Assembly (NCBI RefSeq): GCF_016900095.1
Contig: NZ_JACJJP010000014.1
Coordinates: 1-64,000 of the forward strand
Source: Gemmiger formicilis
GTDB lineage: Bacteria; Bacillota; Clostridia; Oscillospirales; Ruminococcaceae
Length of the DNA: 64,000 nucleotides
Direction: 5' to 3'
A program made the translations under genes and the position numbers. Each line of letters begins with the position of its first letter. The first letter of the stretch is position 1. Of this stretch, positions 31,956-41,827 are shown piece after piece. The notes beneath the pieces were generated by a model that saw nothing but the letters and a program-made list of their open reading frames with translations, did not search any database and was not told the origin of the DNA.

Positions 31956-31975
31956 GTTTTTCAAGATTGTATAAA

Positions 31976-32019
31976 AAAGACCGTCGCTTCCGCAAACACG
32001 GAAACGACGGTCTTTCTTT
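31976..32019. terminator. Bidirectional terminator
   Basis: Perfect stem AAAGACCGTCG (31976-31986) / CGACGGTCTTT (32005-32015), with inner TTCCG/CGGAA pairing. T runs on both strands serve the small membrane protein gene and the convergent mnmA. Confidence 0.88.
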
Positions 32020-32026
32020 GTGCGAC

Positions 32027-33091
32027 TTATTCGGCGGAAAGGATGAACCCACCACCGAAGACGAATCCGCCGCGATAGAATACGGCGCTCTGGCCGGGGG
32101 CCGGGGCACGTACCGGCTCGGGGAAGGCAACAATCAGGGTACCGTCCGGTGCATGGGAGACCTGGCAGGGGACCGCCTTGGCGGCACTGCGTACCTTGAC
32201 CCGGTAGTCACCCTCAGCCAGAGGCTCACCGTCCGGGGTGGCGATGTTACTCACCACCATGCGGGTGGCATATTCGCCGCCGCTTTCGGCCAACTGAATA
32301 TTGCCGTCGGGCAGAATTTCTTTGACGAACAGCGGGCGGCCCGCAGCGATGCCGAGGCCCTTGCGCTGGCCTACCGTGTAGTGGTCCACCCCGGCGTGCT
32401 CGCCCAGATCTTCACCTTCCGGACCGATGAAGCGGCCGGCCTTGGGTACAAAGCCCCGTCCGCGGATGAAATCGGCATACCCGCCGTCGGGAATAAAGCA
32501 GATTTCCATGGAATCCGGCGTGTCGGCACAGGAAAGTTCAATATCTCGGGCAATCTCCCGCACATCCTCTTTCTCGAAGTTGCCCAGAGGCAGAATCAGT
32601 CGGGAAAGGATTTCCTGGGGCAGACGATAGAGCATGTAGCTCTGGTCCCGGGCCACACTGTCTGCGGTGCACAGACGGCTCTTGCCGTCGTCGCAAAGTT
32701 CCACCCGGGCATAATGGCCGGTAGCAATAAATTTGCAGCCCAGTTCGTCGGCCTTTTTCAGCAAAAGGCGGAATTTTACGGCCGGGTTGCAGAGGATGCA
32801 AGGATTGGGGGTGCGGCCCGCGCAGTAATTTTCGCAGAACGGTGTGATGACTTCCCGCTCAAAATCCTCCTGGGCATCGATGACATGCACCGGAACACCC
32901 AGCTTGGCACCGGTTTCCCGGGCGGACTCGACCGCTCCGTCATGAGCCGGCGAAAAGCGGATCACTGCGCCCTGTACCGCGAATCCCTGCTCCTGCAGGA
33001 TACGCACAGTGACACTGGAATCCACGCCGCCGCTCATGCCTACAAGCACCTTGTCCTGTTCTTCAAATGTGTTGAATCCGAGAGAATCCAT
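32027..33091 (-). CDS. mnmA: tRNA-specific 2-thiouridylase
   Basis: A 354-residue enzyme with the PP-loop GMSGGVDSS, the first catalytic cysteine in NPCILCN, GHYAR, and the second catalytic cysteine in SMEICFIP. It transfers sulfur to uridine 34 of tRNA-Lys, -Glu and -Gln. The C-terminal beta-barrel domain is present, so it is full length. GGAGG lies ten bases before the start. Its upstream neighbour rnhA ends 21 nt away and is probably co-transcribed. Confidence 0.97.
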   Translation of the reverse strand: MDSLGFNTFEEQDKVLVGMSGGVDSSVTVRILQEQGFAVQGAVIRFSPAHDGAVESARETGAKLGVPVHVIDAQEDFEREVITPFCENYCAGRTPNPCILCNPAVKFRLLLKKADELGCKFIATGHYARVELCDDGKSRLCTADSVARDQSYMLYRLPQEILSRLILPLGNFEKEDVREIARDIELSCADTPDSMEICFIPDGGYADFIRGRGFVPKAGRFIGPEGEDLGEHAGVDHYTVGQRKGLGIAAGRPLFVKEILPDGNIQLAESGGEYATRMVVSNIATPDGEPLAEGDYRVKVRSAAKAVPCQVSHAPDGTLIVAFPEPVRAPAPGQSAVFYRGGFVFGGGFILSAE

Positions 33092-33112
33092 ATTCCATTT
33101 TCCTCCGTTGAA

Positions 33113-33577
33113 TTATGCCTGGCGTCCGCCAAAACGTTTGCTCTGTTCCACCGCCATGCGGTCGCAGCGCTCGTTTTCGGGATGCCCGGCGTGGCCTTTC
33201 AGCCAGTGATAGTGGATGGTGTGTTTTTCACTTTCTTCCAGAAGCGGAGCCCATAAATCGGGGTTCAGGGCAGGGGATTTGTCGGCTTTTTTCCAGCCGC
33301 GCGCCCGCCAACCCTTGGCCCAGCCTTTTTCCAGCCCGTTGATCACATATTGGCTGTCGCTGTACAATTCAATGAGGCAGGGCTCCTTGAGCTGACGAAG
33401 AGCTTCCAACAGGCCGGTCAGTTCCATGCGGTTGTTGGTGGTGGAAGCCTCCCCGCCGCTGATCTCCTTTTCGTAGACCTTGCCGGTGCTGGTGCGGAAC
33501 CGCAGTATGGCACCCCAGCCGCCGGGGCCGGGGTTGCCGCTGCAGGCGCCGTCCGTATAGATTTCGATTTGTTTCAT
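33113..33577 (-). CDS. rnhA: Ribonuclease HI
   Basis: A 154-residue RNase H1 with the catalytic acids in order: D in IYTDGACSGNPG, E in NRMELTGLLEAL, D in YSDSQYVI and D in NERCDRMA. It degrades RNA in RNA-DNA hybrids. The basic handle region GWAKGWRARGWKKADKSP is intact. The ATG at 33577 is preferred because AGGAAAGG lies 12 nt upstream; an ATG 27 nt earlier has no ribosome binding site. Confidence 0.95.
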   Translation of the reverse strand: MKQIEIYTDGACSGNPGPGGWGAILRFRTSTGKVYEKEISGGEASTTNNRMELTGLLEALRQLKEPCLIELYSDSQYVINGLEKGWAKGWRARGWKKADKSPALNPDLWAPLLEESEKHTIHYHWLKGHAGHPENERCDRMAVEQSKRFGGRQA

Positions 33578-33672
33578 TGTGTTTTGCAGCCTTTCCTGGT
33601 CCATACTTGATTTGTGCCCCTATTATACCCGTTTTGGCTTTGCGTGGCAACCATCGGGTCGACAAGGTGTAT

Positions 33673-33879
33673 TTGACAAGCCTGTGTACAGGAATTATAA
33701 TAAGACTAATTGCAATGTCATGTTTTTCGCAGGGCCCGGTCGCATCCTGTCGGATGGACTTTTCGCGCCCAACCGCCTGAAGGCAAAAATCATACGATGC
33801 AAAGAACGATCCCACCGCAGCAAGGCGGCGGCCGTGTGCGCGCAGGCCTGCCGGTGTGGAATTTTCCGGAGGTATTTGA
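33673..33879 (+). promoter_or_regulatory. Promoter and long leader of the RNase J gene
   Basis: Consensus TTGACA (33673-33678), 17-bp spacer, TATAAT (33696-33701). The leader to the start codon is about 170 nt. It contains a CATCC/GGATG hairpin near 33744-33757, a GC-rich stretch with a palindrome GCAGGCCTGC near 33843-33852, and a CCGG...CCGG pair around the ribosome binding site. No known riboswitch is recognised. Nothing else is seen between rnhA and this gene. Confidence 0.7.
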
Positions 33880-35856
33880 ATGGAAGAAATGAACCAGAAC
33901 CCCAAGCGTCCGGCGCAAAAGCGCACCCGTCAGAACGGTAACGGTCAGAATCGTCGCCCCCGCGGGGAGGGTAAGGCCCAGAAGGCTGCCAACAACAATA
34001 ACAGCAAAAAGTCTGCGGCCGGTCAGGAACAGAACAAAACTGCCAAGAACATCCGCGCACCTCGTGGCAGCAAAGCAGAAGGCCAGCGCCGCGCACCGCG
34101 GCAGAACAACGGCCAGCCCCGTCTGCCGGCGCCTGCCCAGACGCCCCGCTTGCCGCGCCGCCGCCAGAATGCGCCCATTTATGATGAACCTGCCATTCCC
34201 ATGCACATCTGCCCGCTAGGCGGCCTGGGAGAAGTGGGCAAGAATATTACCCTGTATGAGTGCCAGGGTGATATGATCCTGGTGGACTGCGGCCTGGTTT
34301 TCCCGGATGAGGAAATGTTCGGTGTGGACCTGGTGATCCCCGATTTCACCTATGTGCTGGAAAACAAGGACCGCATCAAGGGCCTTTTCATCACCCATGG
34401 CCATGAGGACCATATCGGCAGCCTGCCGTATCTGCTCAAGAAGTTCAATGTGCCCATCTATACAGCCAAACTGACCATTGGACTGATCAAGAACAAGCTG
34501 GAAGAGCATGGTCTGGCCTCCAGCGCTGAATTCCATGAGATTCGGCCCCGCCAGAAGATCCGTTTGGGCTGCTTTACGGTGGAGCCCATCCACGTGAACC
34601 ATTCCATTCCGGATGCTCTGGCCTTCGCCATCGAGTGTCCCGCCGGTATTGTGCTGCACACCGGCGACTTCAAGATTGACTATACGCCGCTGTCCGGCGA
34701 TGCGGTGACCGATCTGTCCACCATTGCCGAGTACGGACGCCGTGGTGTGTTGGCCCTGCTGGCCGATTCCACCAATGCCGAGCGACCCGGCTTTACCGCC
34801 ACCGAACAGACGGTGGCCGAAGGGGTGCGCCGCCTGTTCCTGCGGGCCGGCAACCGACGTATCATTGTGGCAACCTTCGCTTCCAACATTTACCGTATCC
34901 AGCAGATCATCGAGCTGGCCATGGAAAGCGGCCGCAAGGTGGCTGTCAACGGCCGCAGCATGGTGTCCAACACCGAAATGGCCCGGGAACTGGGATACAT
35001 CCGCGTGCCGGACAATGTGCTGATCGACATCGAAGAGGTCAACAAGTATCCGCCGGAAAAAGTGGTCCTGATCACCACCGGCAGCCAGGGAGAACCCCTG
35101 TCTGCTTTGTCCCGCATGGCGCAGGCCAGCCACCGCACCGTGAAGGTCGGTCCCAGTGACTTCATTATCATTTCTGCCCGGCCCATCCCCGGCAACGAGA
35201 AGACTGTTACCAAGGTGGTCAACGGGCTGTTGTCTCTGGGCGCGGAAGTCATCTACGAAAACATGTACGACACTCATGTTTCCGGCCACGCCTGCCAGGA
35301 GGAACAGAAACTGATCCTGACCCTGGCTCATCCCCAGTATTTCCTGCCGGTGCACGGCGAGTTCAAACAGCTGAAGCGCCATGCCGAAACGGCGGAGCAT
35401 CTGGGCTATATTCCCAAGGGCAATATCTATATCGCGGAAAACGGCCAGAACATCCGCATTTCTCAGGATGGTCTGACTGTGGAAGGGACCGTTCCTTCCG
35501 GTGCCGTGATGGTGGACGGCTACGGCGTTGGCGACGTGGGCAACGTGGTCCTGCGCGATCGTCATCATCTGTCCGAGGACGGCATTATCATCGTCACGGT
35601 GGCGGTGGACGGCCGCACGGGCCAGGTGGTTTCCGGCCCGGAACTGGTTTCCCGTGGCTTTGTGTATGTTCGTGAAAGCGAAGAGCTGATGGACGGCGCC
35701 CGCACCCAGGTGGAGATGGCGCTGGATCGCAGCCTGGCGGAAAACCTGCACGACTGGGCCAGTGTGAAGGCACGTGTGCGGGAAGCGCTCTCCAGCTATA
35801 TTTATCGCCGGACCAAGCGCAGCCCCATGATTTTGCCCATCCTGATGGAAGTGTAA
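33880..35856 (+). CDS. rnj: Ribonuclease J
   Basis: A 658-residue RNase J. After a ~105-residue basic, disordered extension rich in Arg, Asn, Gln and Lys, the metallo-beta-lactamase domain begins (IPLGGLGEVGKN-type motif), with the zinc site H173-G-H-E-D-H178 and beta-CASP motifs such as VLLADSTNAERPGFT and YDTHVSGHACQEE. The C-terminal domain is present. It is a 5'-3' exo- and endonuclease for mRNA decay and rRNA maturation. Typical RNase J proteins are about 555 residues and lack the long basic extension, which may bind RNA. It leads a gene group with gdpP, rplI and dnaB. Confidence 0.95.
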   Translation: MEEMNQNPKRPAQKRTRQNGNGQNRRPRGEGKAQKAANNNNSKKSAAGQEQNKTAKNIRAPRGSKAEGQRRAPRQNNGQPRLPAPAQTPRLPRRRQNAPIYDEPAIPMHICPLGGLGEVGKNITLYECQGDMILVDCGLVFPDEEMFGVDLVIPDFTYVLENKDRIKGLFITHGHEDHIGSLPYLLKKFNVPIYTAKLTIGLIKNKLEEHGLASSAEFHEIRPRQKIRLGCFTVEPIHVNHSIPDALAFAIECPAGIVLHTGDFKIDYTPLSGDAVTDLSTIAEYGRRGVLALLADSTNAERPGFTATEQTVAEGVRRLFLRAGNRRIIVATFASNIYRIQQIIELAMESGRKVAVNGRSMVSNTEMARELGYIRVPDNVLIDIEEVNKYPPEKVVLITTGSQGEPLSALSRMAQASHRTVKVGPSDFIIISARPIPGNEKTVTKVVNGLLSLGAEVIYENMYDTHVSGHACQEEQKLILTLAHPQYFLPVHGEFKQLKRHAETAEHLGYIPKGNIYIAENGQNIRISQDGLTVEGTVPSGAVMVDGYGVGDVGNVVLRDRHHLSEDGIIIVTVAVDGRTGQVVSGPELVSRGFVYVRESEELMDGARTQVEMALDRSLAENLHDWASVKARVREALSSYIYRRTKRSPMILPILMEV

Positions 35857-35907
35857 AGCGGATCTTGTGCGGAGCATACCGCACAGGCAACAACAGCCGA
35901 GGATACC

Positions 35908-37884
35908 ATGAAACACAAAAGAAGTCCGGATAATATCGCCGTGATCATCCTGCTGGCAGCCGCCTGCCTCGCCCTGGCGGTGCCGGTGGCGGTTCTCAAT
36001 CCGATATGTCTGATTGCCCCCGCTGTGGCGGTACTGGTTGTGGCGGTCCTTGTGTTTGTCAACATCCGGCGTCTGCGCCGGTTTGTGGCAAGAAATCTGT
36101 GCGGCCGTCAGTTCGAAAACAGCAAACTGCAGTATTCCCTGGCGGAATTGCCGGTGCCGGTCATGCTGCTGGATGGCAAAACCATTGTCTGGTATAATGA
36201 TCTGTTCCGTGAACAGGTTTTATCGGATGTGGACGCCGTGCAGCCGGCAGTGGAACGATTCCTGCCGGGATTTGATCTGGCTGTGTGCGCCCGCGCCCAT
36301 GGCCAGGATCTGACGGCAAACGGCAACCGTTTTACGGCATACGCCAGCCCTGTGCGCGGGTCCGGCGGCGGAAGTCTTGTGTACCTGATCAACGATACCT
36401 TCTTCAAGGACACGTTGGATGAGTACAATGCCAGCCGCCCGGCCTATCTGAACATCGTGATTGACAGTTACGATGAACTGTTCACCGATATGAAGGATTC
36501 GGAACAGGCGCGGGAACTGGAAGCCATCAACCGCCTGCTGGAAGAGTATTTTGCCCAGACCACCGGATTCCTGCGCCGGGTGTCCAACAACCGGTACATT
36601 GCGGTGGTGGAAGAGCGGGATGCCCGCCGGATGATCGAACAGCGGTTTGATATTTTGGACAAAGTTCGGGCACTGAATCCCAGTGGGATGCTGACCATCT
36701 CCATCGGCCTGGGCCATGGCGGAAAGACTTTGTTCGAATGCCAGGAGATGGCCCGGGAAAGCATTGATATCGCCCTGGGCCGCGGCGGTGACCAGGCCGC
36801 CGTAAAAACCGCGGACGGGTTTGAATTCTACGGCGGTGTGTCCCACGGTGTGGAAAAGCGCAGTCATGTGCGCAGCCGTATCATCGCCAACGCTCTGGCC
36901 GATCAGATCCGCCAAAGTGACAGCGTGATCATTATGGGGCATCGCATGACGGACCTGGACGCTGTGGGTTCTGCCATCGGCGTGCTGCGCATGTGCAAGA
37001 TGTGCGAAGTGCCGTCTGTGATTGCCATACATAGAGATGCAACGCTGGCCGGTGCCTTGCTGGATGTGTTTGACGAAGCAGGGGAAGACCACAATTTTAT
37101 TGAGCCCAAGGAAACGCTGGACCTGATCACACCGGACACCTTGCTCATTGTGGTGGATACCTATCAGAAATATCTTCTGGAAAGCCCGGAAATTTATGCC
37201 AAGTGCAAGCGTGTGGTGGTCATTGACCATCACCGCATGGCAGTGGGACATATCGACAATCCCATTTTGCTGTATCATGAACCCTATGCCTCCAGTGCCA
37301 GTGAACTGGTATGCGAATTGCTGCAATTCATGCCGGCGCAGGGCAATATCACCCCGCTGGAAGCCCAGGCGCTGTTGGCCGGTATTATGCTGGACACCCG
37401 CAGTTTTGCCCTGCACGTGGGGGTGCGTACGTTTGAGGCAGCCGCCTGGCTGCGCAGCCGTGGTGCCAAAACCGCCGAGACAAAGCTGCTCTTCAATGTT
37501 TCCAAAGAAGAATATGAAGCCCGTGCCGCCATTGTGGAGAGTGCCTATATCTACAAAGGCTGCGCCGTGGCGGTGTCCGGGGAACTGGACCCCGGCATGA
37601 GCGTGGTTCTGCCCATGGCGGCCAACGATCTGCTGACCATCAACGGTGTGGATGCCAGTTTTGTGGCGGTGGCCAAAAACGGCGGCGTCAACATCAGTGC
37701 CCGCAGCATGGGGGCGCTGAACGTCCAGGTGATTCTGGAACCGTTGGGCGGCGGCGGTCATCTGACCATGGCAGGTGCGCAGCTGAAGAACTGTACCGTG
37801 GACCAGGCGGAAGCCCGCATTCGGGAACAGATTGACCGGTATCGGGCCGCCCAGGCTGCCAGCAAAGCTGATGCCCGGGTGTGA
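35908..37884 (+). CDS. gdpP: Cyclic-di-AMP phosphodiesterase, DHH family
   Basis: A 658-residue GdpP. Two N-terminal membrane helices (about 10-55) are followed by a PAS-like domain (about 80-165), a degenerate GGDEF domain (about 170-300) lacking the GGDEF signature, and the DHH/DHHA1 phosphoesterase with IMGHRMTDLDAVGSA and D440-H441-H442. It hydrolyses c-di-AMP to pApA at the membrane. The start lies about 50 nt after rnj, and GAGGAT precedes it. The order gdpP-rplI-dnaB is conserved across Firmicutes. Confidence 0.97.
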   Translation: MKHKRSPDNIAVIILLAAACLALAVPVAVLNPICLIAPAVAVLVVAVLVFVNIRRLRRFVARNLCGRQFENSKLQYSLAELPVPVMLLDGKTIVWYNDLFREQVLSDVDAVQPAVERFLPGFDLAVCARAHGQDLTANGNRFTAYASPVRGSGGGSLVYLINDTFFKDTLDEYNASRPAYLNIVIDSYDELFTDMKDSEQARELEAINRLLEEYFAQTTGFLRRVSNNRYIAVVEERDARRMIEQRFDILDKVRALNPSGMLTISIGLGHGGKTLFECQEMARESIDIALGRGGDQAAVKTADGFEFYGGVSHGVEKRSHVRSRIIANALADQIRQSDSVIIMGHRMTDLDAVGSAIGVLRMCKMCEVPSVIAIHRDATLAGALLDVFDEAGEDHNFIEPKETLDLITPDTLLIVVDTYQKYLLESPEIYAKCKRVVVIDHHRMAVGHIDNPILLYHEPYASSASELVCELLQFMPAQGNITPLEAQALLAGIMLDTRSFALHVGVRTFEAAAWLRSRGAKTAETKLLFNVSKEEYEARAAIVESAYIYKGCAVAVSGELDPGMSVVLPMAANDLLTINGVDASFVAVAKNGGVNISARSMGALNVQVILEPLGGGGHLTMAGAQLKNCTVDQAEARIREQIDRYRAAQAASKADARV

Positions 37885-37934
37885 TTTGATTCTGTCTATA
37901 CCATATTTTTTACATAAAGAGGGGAGAAACCACT

Positions 37935-38378
37935 ATGAAAGTCATTCTCAAACAGGATGTCAAGACCATCGGCAAAAAGGACGAAATCCATGAAGTGTCC
38001 GACGGGTATGCCCGCAATTTTCTGTTTCCCCGCGGTCTGGCCGCTCCGGCGGATGCCAATGCACTGAACACCGCGCGCACCAAGAGTGAGGCCAAGGCGC
38101 ACCATGAAGCCGAAGCCCGTGCCGCTGCCGAAGCTCTGGCTGCCCAGATCAAGGACAAGACCGTGGCCATCAAGGTCAAGGGAGGCGCTTCCGGTAAGCT
38201 GTACGGCAAGGTGACCGGCAAGGACGTGGCCGAAGAACTGGGCCGGATGATCGGCACCGAAATCGACAAGAAGAAGGTGGAACTGCCTTCCATCAAGGAA
38301 TTCGGTTCCTATGATGCACAGGTTCGCCTGTATGCCGGTGTGGCTGCCTCCTTCAAGGTGAAAGTGGAAGAGCTGTAA
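37935..38378 (+). CDS. rplI: 50S ribosomal protein L9
   Basis: A 147-residue L9: N-terminal RNA-binding domain [36 protein letters not shown], long connecting helix (about 42-75, alanine- and glutamate-rich), and C-terminal domain. It is full length and sits in its normal place between gdpP and dnaB. Confidence 0.98.
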   Translation: MKVILKQDVKTIGKKDEIHEVSDGYARNFLFPRGLAAPADANALNTARTKSEAKAHHEAEARAAAEALAAQIKDKTVAIKVKGGASGKLYGKVTGKDVAEELGRMIGTEIDKKKVELPSIKEFGSYDAQVRLYAGVAASFKVKVEEL

Positions 38379-38424
38379 AGCAATATGCCTTTACAGATGA
38401 AAAGCACAAGAAAGGGGAATCTGT

Positions 38425-39819
38425 ATGCCTGCCGGTGAATTGAGTTTATCCAGTCTGGGAATTCAGATGCCCTACAACATGCAGGCCGAGCAGAGCGTGC
38501 TGGGCGCCGCGCTGATGGATGAAACCATCCTCAACCGTCTGATCACCGAACTGGAACCGGACATGTTTTATTCGGACCAGAACCGGGCTATTTATGAGCA
38601 GATGCGTGCCCTGTTTGCGGACAGCGAGGCCGTGGATGTCATCACGCTGGTGGATGCGCTGGCGCAGAACAGCGCATTCAAAGGGGCGGATGACGCCAAA
38701 ATCTACATCGCACACATTGCCGAGACGGTTCCCGCCATCTCCAATGTGGATTCTTACATCAAAATCGTCCGGGAAAAGTACCAGACCCGTCGGCTGATCG
38801 AGGCGGCCCGTTCCACCCTGGAACAGGCGGTGAATGAGCCGGATGCGGATATGCTGCTGGAAAGCGCGGAGCAAAAACTGTATGATATCCGCGGCGGACA
38901 GGAAAAATCCGGCGTCAAGACCATCCGGGAGTCCATTCTGGAAGTCATTGACACCATGCAGAAGCTGAGCGGCGCCGACCGCGACAAGTTTGCCGGTATT
39001 CCCACAGGCTTTCACTATCTGGACAATGTTCTTACCGGATTGGGACGTTCGGACCTGGTGATTCTGGCCGCCCGTCCCGGCATGGGCAAAACCAGTTTCG
39101 CCTTGAATATTGCCACCAATGTGGCCCGGCAGCAGAAAATTCCCACCATCATTTTCAGCCTGGAAATGACCTGCGAACAGCTGACCGATCGCATTCTGTC
39201 CAGTGTGGCGGGCATTGACAGCCAGGCGTTCCGGACCGGACGGCTGAACAACTCCGACTGGAATGATTTCGCCACGGCTACCTCGCTCTTGTACAATGTG
39301 CCCATCTATATGGACGACTCTTCCGGCATCTCTGTGCCGGAACTGAAGGCCAAAATCCGGCAGATCAACCAGGACCCCAAGAAGGAAAAAATCGGGCTGG
39401 TGATTATTGACTACCTGCAGCTGATGCGGAGCGCCAAGCGCACCGAAAGCCGGGTGCAGGAAATCAGCGACATCACCCGGAATCTGAAAATCATGGCCAA
39501 GGAACTGAACGTGCCGGTCATTGCGCTGTCCCAGCTGTCCCGTGCGGCGGAAAAGACCACCGGTCGTTCGGATCATCGCCCCCAGCTGTCCGACCTGCGT
39601 GACTCCGGTTCTATCGAACAGGACGCCGACGTGGTACTGTTCCTGTACCGCGCTGCGTATTATAATCGTCAGAACGGCGAAGCCGAGCAGGCCAACGAAA
39701 ACGAAGCCGAGTGCATCGTCGCCAAGAACCGTCACGGCGAAACCAGTATTGTTCGCCTGGGATGGGACGGCGCCCACACTCGCTTCAGCAATTTGGATGA
39801 GATTCATGAACAGTATTGA
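38425..39819 (+). CDS. dnaB: Replicative DNA helicase
   Basis: A 464-residue DnaB-family hexameric helicase. It has the N-terminal domain with MPYNMQAEQSVLGAAL and the RecA-like domain with Walker A ARPGMGKT, IDYLQLM Walker B, and QLSDLRDSGSIEQDADVV. It unwinds DNA at the replication fork. The last 14 nt overlap the start of tilS. No intein is visible. Confidence 0.98.
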   Translation: MPAGELSLSSLGIQMPYNMQAEQSVLGAALMDETILNRLITELEPDMFYSDQNRAIYEQMRALFADSEAVDVITLVDALAQNSAFKGADDAKIYIAHIAETVPAISNVDSYIKIVREKYQTRRLIEAARSTLEQAVNEPDADMLLESAEQKLYDIRGGQEKSGVKTIRESILEVIDTMQKLSGADRDKFAGIPTGFHYLDNVLTGLGRSDLVILAARPGMGKTSFALNIATNVARQQKIPTIIFSLEMTCEQLTDRILSSVAGIDSQAFRTGRLNNSDWNDFATATSLLYNVPIYMDDSSGISVPELKAKIRQINQDPKKEKIGLVIIDYLQLMRSAKRTESRVQEISDITRNLKIMAKELNVPVIALSQLSRAAEKTTGRSDHRPQLSDLRDSGSIEQDADVVLFLYRAAYYNRQNGEAEQANENEAECIVAKNRHGETSIVRLGWDGAHTRFSNLDEIHEQY

Positions 39820-41209
39820 TGCGCAAAATGTCATCGATAAAACCGAGCAAACTCTGCTTGCCTACTGTAAGCAGCAGGGTTTGTTCAAGTCTGGCGACAG
39901 GGTCATTGTAGCCTGCTCCGGCGGAGCAGACTCCATGGCCCTTTTGCTGTTTTTGCTGCGTTGCCGCCGCGCTCTTTCCATTGAGGTGCTGGCCACCCAC
40001 GTGAACCACGGCATCCGCGGCGCCGCGGCCGATCGGGATGAAGCTTTCGTCTCCCGCTTCTGCGAAGACCGGGCTATCGAGCTGTTTGTATATAACGCAA
40101 AACGTGCCGGTGTGACCGTTCCGGACTCTCCCAGTGAGGAGTGGGCCCGGAATCTGCGCTACGACTGGTTTGACGAGCTGGCCTCCCGGGAAGAAGCCCA
40201 TATTGCCACGGCCCACACCATGTCCGATCAGGTGGAAACGGTGCTGCTGCGCATGGCCCGCGGCACGGGCCTGCACGGACTGGGCGGCATACAACCCCAT
40301 CGCGGGGTCTATGTGCGGCCCCTTTTGTGCCTGACCCGTGCGGAGACCGAAGCATACTGTGCCGCACTTGGGCAAAGCTATGTGCAGGACGAAACCAACG
40401 CCCGGGACACCTATGCCCGCAACCGGGTGCGCCATGACGCGGTGCCGGCGCTGATTTCGGTCAATCCGGCGGCAGAGCGCTGTATTGGACGGCTGTGCCG
40501 TCAGATGCAGCAGTTGGATGCCTGGCTGGCCGCCGAGGCGGCGGCTTTGCTGCAGGCGGCGGCCACTTCCTGCGGGTATGACCTGCAGGTACTGCGGGAC
40601 GCCGACGGTCCTGTGCTGGATGCGGCTTTGCACAGCCTGGTGGCTCCGGTGCGGGATGCGGAGGAAAAATATGTCAGTCTGCTTCGCTTCCTTGTGATCA
40701 AGGGGGAAGGGGCGCTGCAGCTGACCCCGGATGTGACCTTCAAGGTGCAGAAAGGGGTGGCCGGCAAGGAACTGGTGCGCATTGCGCCTTCCGGTGCTGC
40801 CCCGGCTCCGGCTCCGCCGCAGCCGGCTCTGCCGGGCGTTTATCATCTTCCGGGAGGCTACACTGTGGCTTTGCGGGTGGAAAAGTATGAAGAATTTCTA
40901 AAAAATGCACCAATTTTCAAAAAAGACTTAAACTGTTGCGCAGATTATGCTAAAATAAACAAGAATATCCTGTTGCGCACGCGGCAACCGGGGGATGATT
41001 ATCGTCCGCGGGACCGACATGTGCGTAAAACATTGAAAAAATACTATAACGAGCTTGCCGTTCCCATGAAGGACCGCCCGCTGCTGCCGCTTCTGGCAGA
41101 CGGCAGCGAAGTGATCTGGCTGTGGGGCTCCGGGTTTGCCGATGGGTTTGCACCGGACCGGTTCACACGGGAAGTACTTGTTATCCGCACCGAAAAAACG
41201 GAGGTTTAA
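39806..41209 (+). CDS. tilS: tRNA(Ile)-lysidine synthetase
   Basis: A 467-residue TilS with the PP-loop ACSGGADSM (about residues 32-40), THVNHGIRG, and a C-terminal substrate-binding domain (LLRTRQPGDDYRPRDR...KTLKKYYNE). It converts cytidine 34 of tRNA-Ile2 to lysidine. The ATG at 39806 overlaps dnaB by 14 nt and has GGATGAG upstream, so it is translationally coupled. tilS-hpt-ftsH is the canonical Firmicute order. Confidence 0.96.
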   Translation: MNSIDAQNVIDKTEQTLLAYCKQQGLFKSGDRVIVACSGGADSMALLLFLLRCRRALSIEVLATHVNHGIRGAAADRDEAFVSRFCEDRAIELFVYNAKRAGVTVPDSPSEEWARNLRYDWFDELASREEAHIATAHTMSDQVETVLLRMARGTGLHGLGGIQPHRGVYVRPLLCLTRAETEAYCAALGQSYVQDETNARDTYARNRVRHDAVPALISVNPAAERCIGRLCRQMQQLDAWLAAEAAALLQAAATSCGYDLQVLRDADGPVLDAALHSLVAPVRDAEEKYVSLLRFLVIKGEGALQLTPDVTFKVQKGVAGKELVRIAPSGAAPAPAPPQPALPGVYHLPGGYTVALRVEKYEEFLKNAPIFKKDLNCCADYAKINKNILLRTRQPGDDYRPRDRHVRKTLKKYYNELAVPMKDRPLLPLLADGSEVIWLWGSGFADGFAPDRFTREVLVIRTEKTEV

Positions 41210-41212
41210 TTC

Positions 41213-41764
41213 ATGCATTCCATGCACCAAGATATCGACCACATCCTGGTTTCGGAAGAAGATTTGCAGGCCAAAGTGGCAGAACTGGGCGCACAAATCA
41301 GTGCCGATTACGAGGGGAAAGATCTTCTCCTTGTGTCGATCCTGAAAGGTGCGGTTGTGTTTATGGCCGACCTGATGCGCGCTGTGAGCATTCCCTGCGG
41401 CATCGATTTTATGGTTGTTTCCAGCTATGGCGGTGCCAATACCAGCTCTACAGGCCTTGTCAAGATCATCAAGGACCTGGATCAGGATCTGTCCGGCAAG
41501 GATGTGCTGATTGTGGAGGATATCCTTGACACCGGCATTACCCTTTCTCATCTGATGCCCATGCTGCAGATGCGCAAACCCAACAGCCTGCGCCTGTGCA
41601 CCATCCTGAGCAAGCCCAGCCGCCGCAAGGCGGACATTGAACCCGATTATTGCGGTTTTGAGGTCCCTGACGAATTTGTTGTGGGCTATGGCCTCGACTA
41701 TGATGAAAAGTACCGCAATCTCCCGTATGTGGGGGTGCTTAAACCGGAGATCTATTCCAAGTGA
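41213..41764 (+). CDS. hpt: Hypoxanthine phosphoribosyltransferase
   Basis: A 183-residue purine salvage enzyme with the PRPP-binding loop VLIVEDILDTGITLS, the flexible-loop SSYGGANTSST, and FVVGYGLDYDEKYRNLPYVGVL near the C terminus. It makes IMP and GMP from hypoxanthine and guanine. The start lies three bases after the tilS stop, with GGAGG inside the end of tilS. Confidence 0.97.
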   Translation: MHSMHQDIDHILVSEEDLQAKVAELGAQISADYEGKDLLLVSILKGAVVFMADLMRAVSIPCGIDFMVVSSYGGANTSSTGLVKIIKDLDQDLSGKDVLIVEDILDTGITLSHLMPMLQMRKPNSLRLCTILSKPSRRKADIEPDYCGFEVPDEFVVGYGLDYDEKYRNLPYVGVLKPEIYSK

Positions 41765-41827
41765 TCTTCGATTTCATATGTAAGGATGCTGCCGGAAGGT
41801 GGCGTCCGGAAATAAGGAGTTGATCTT

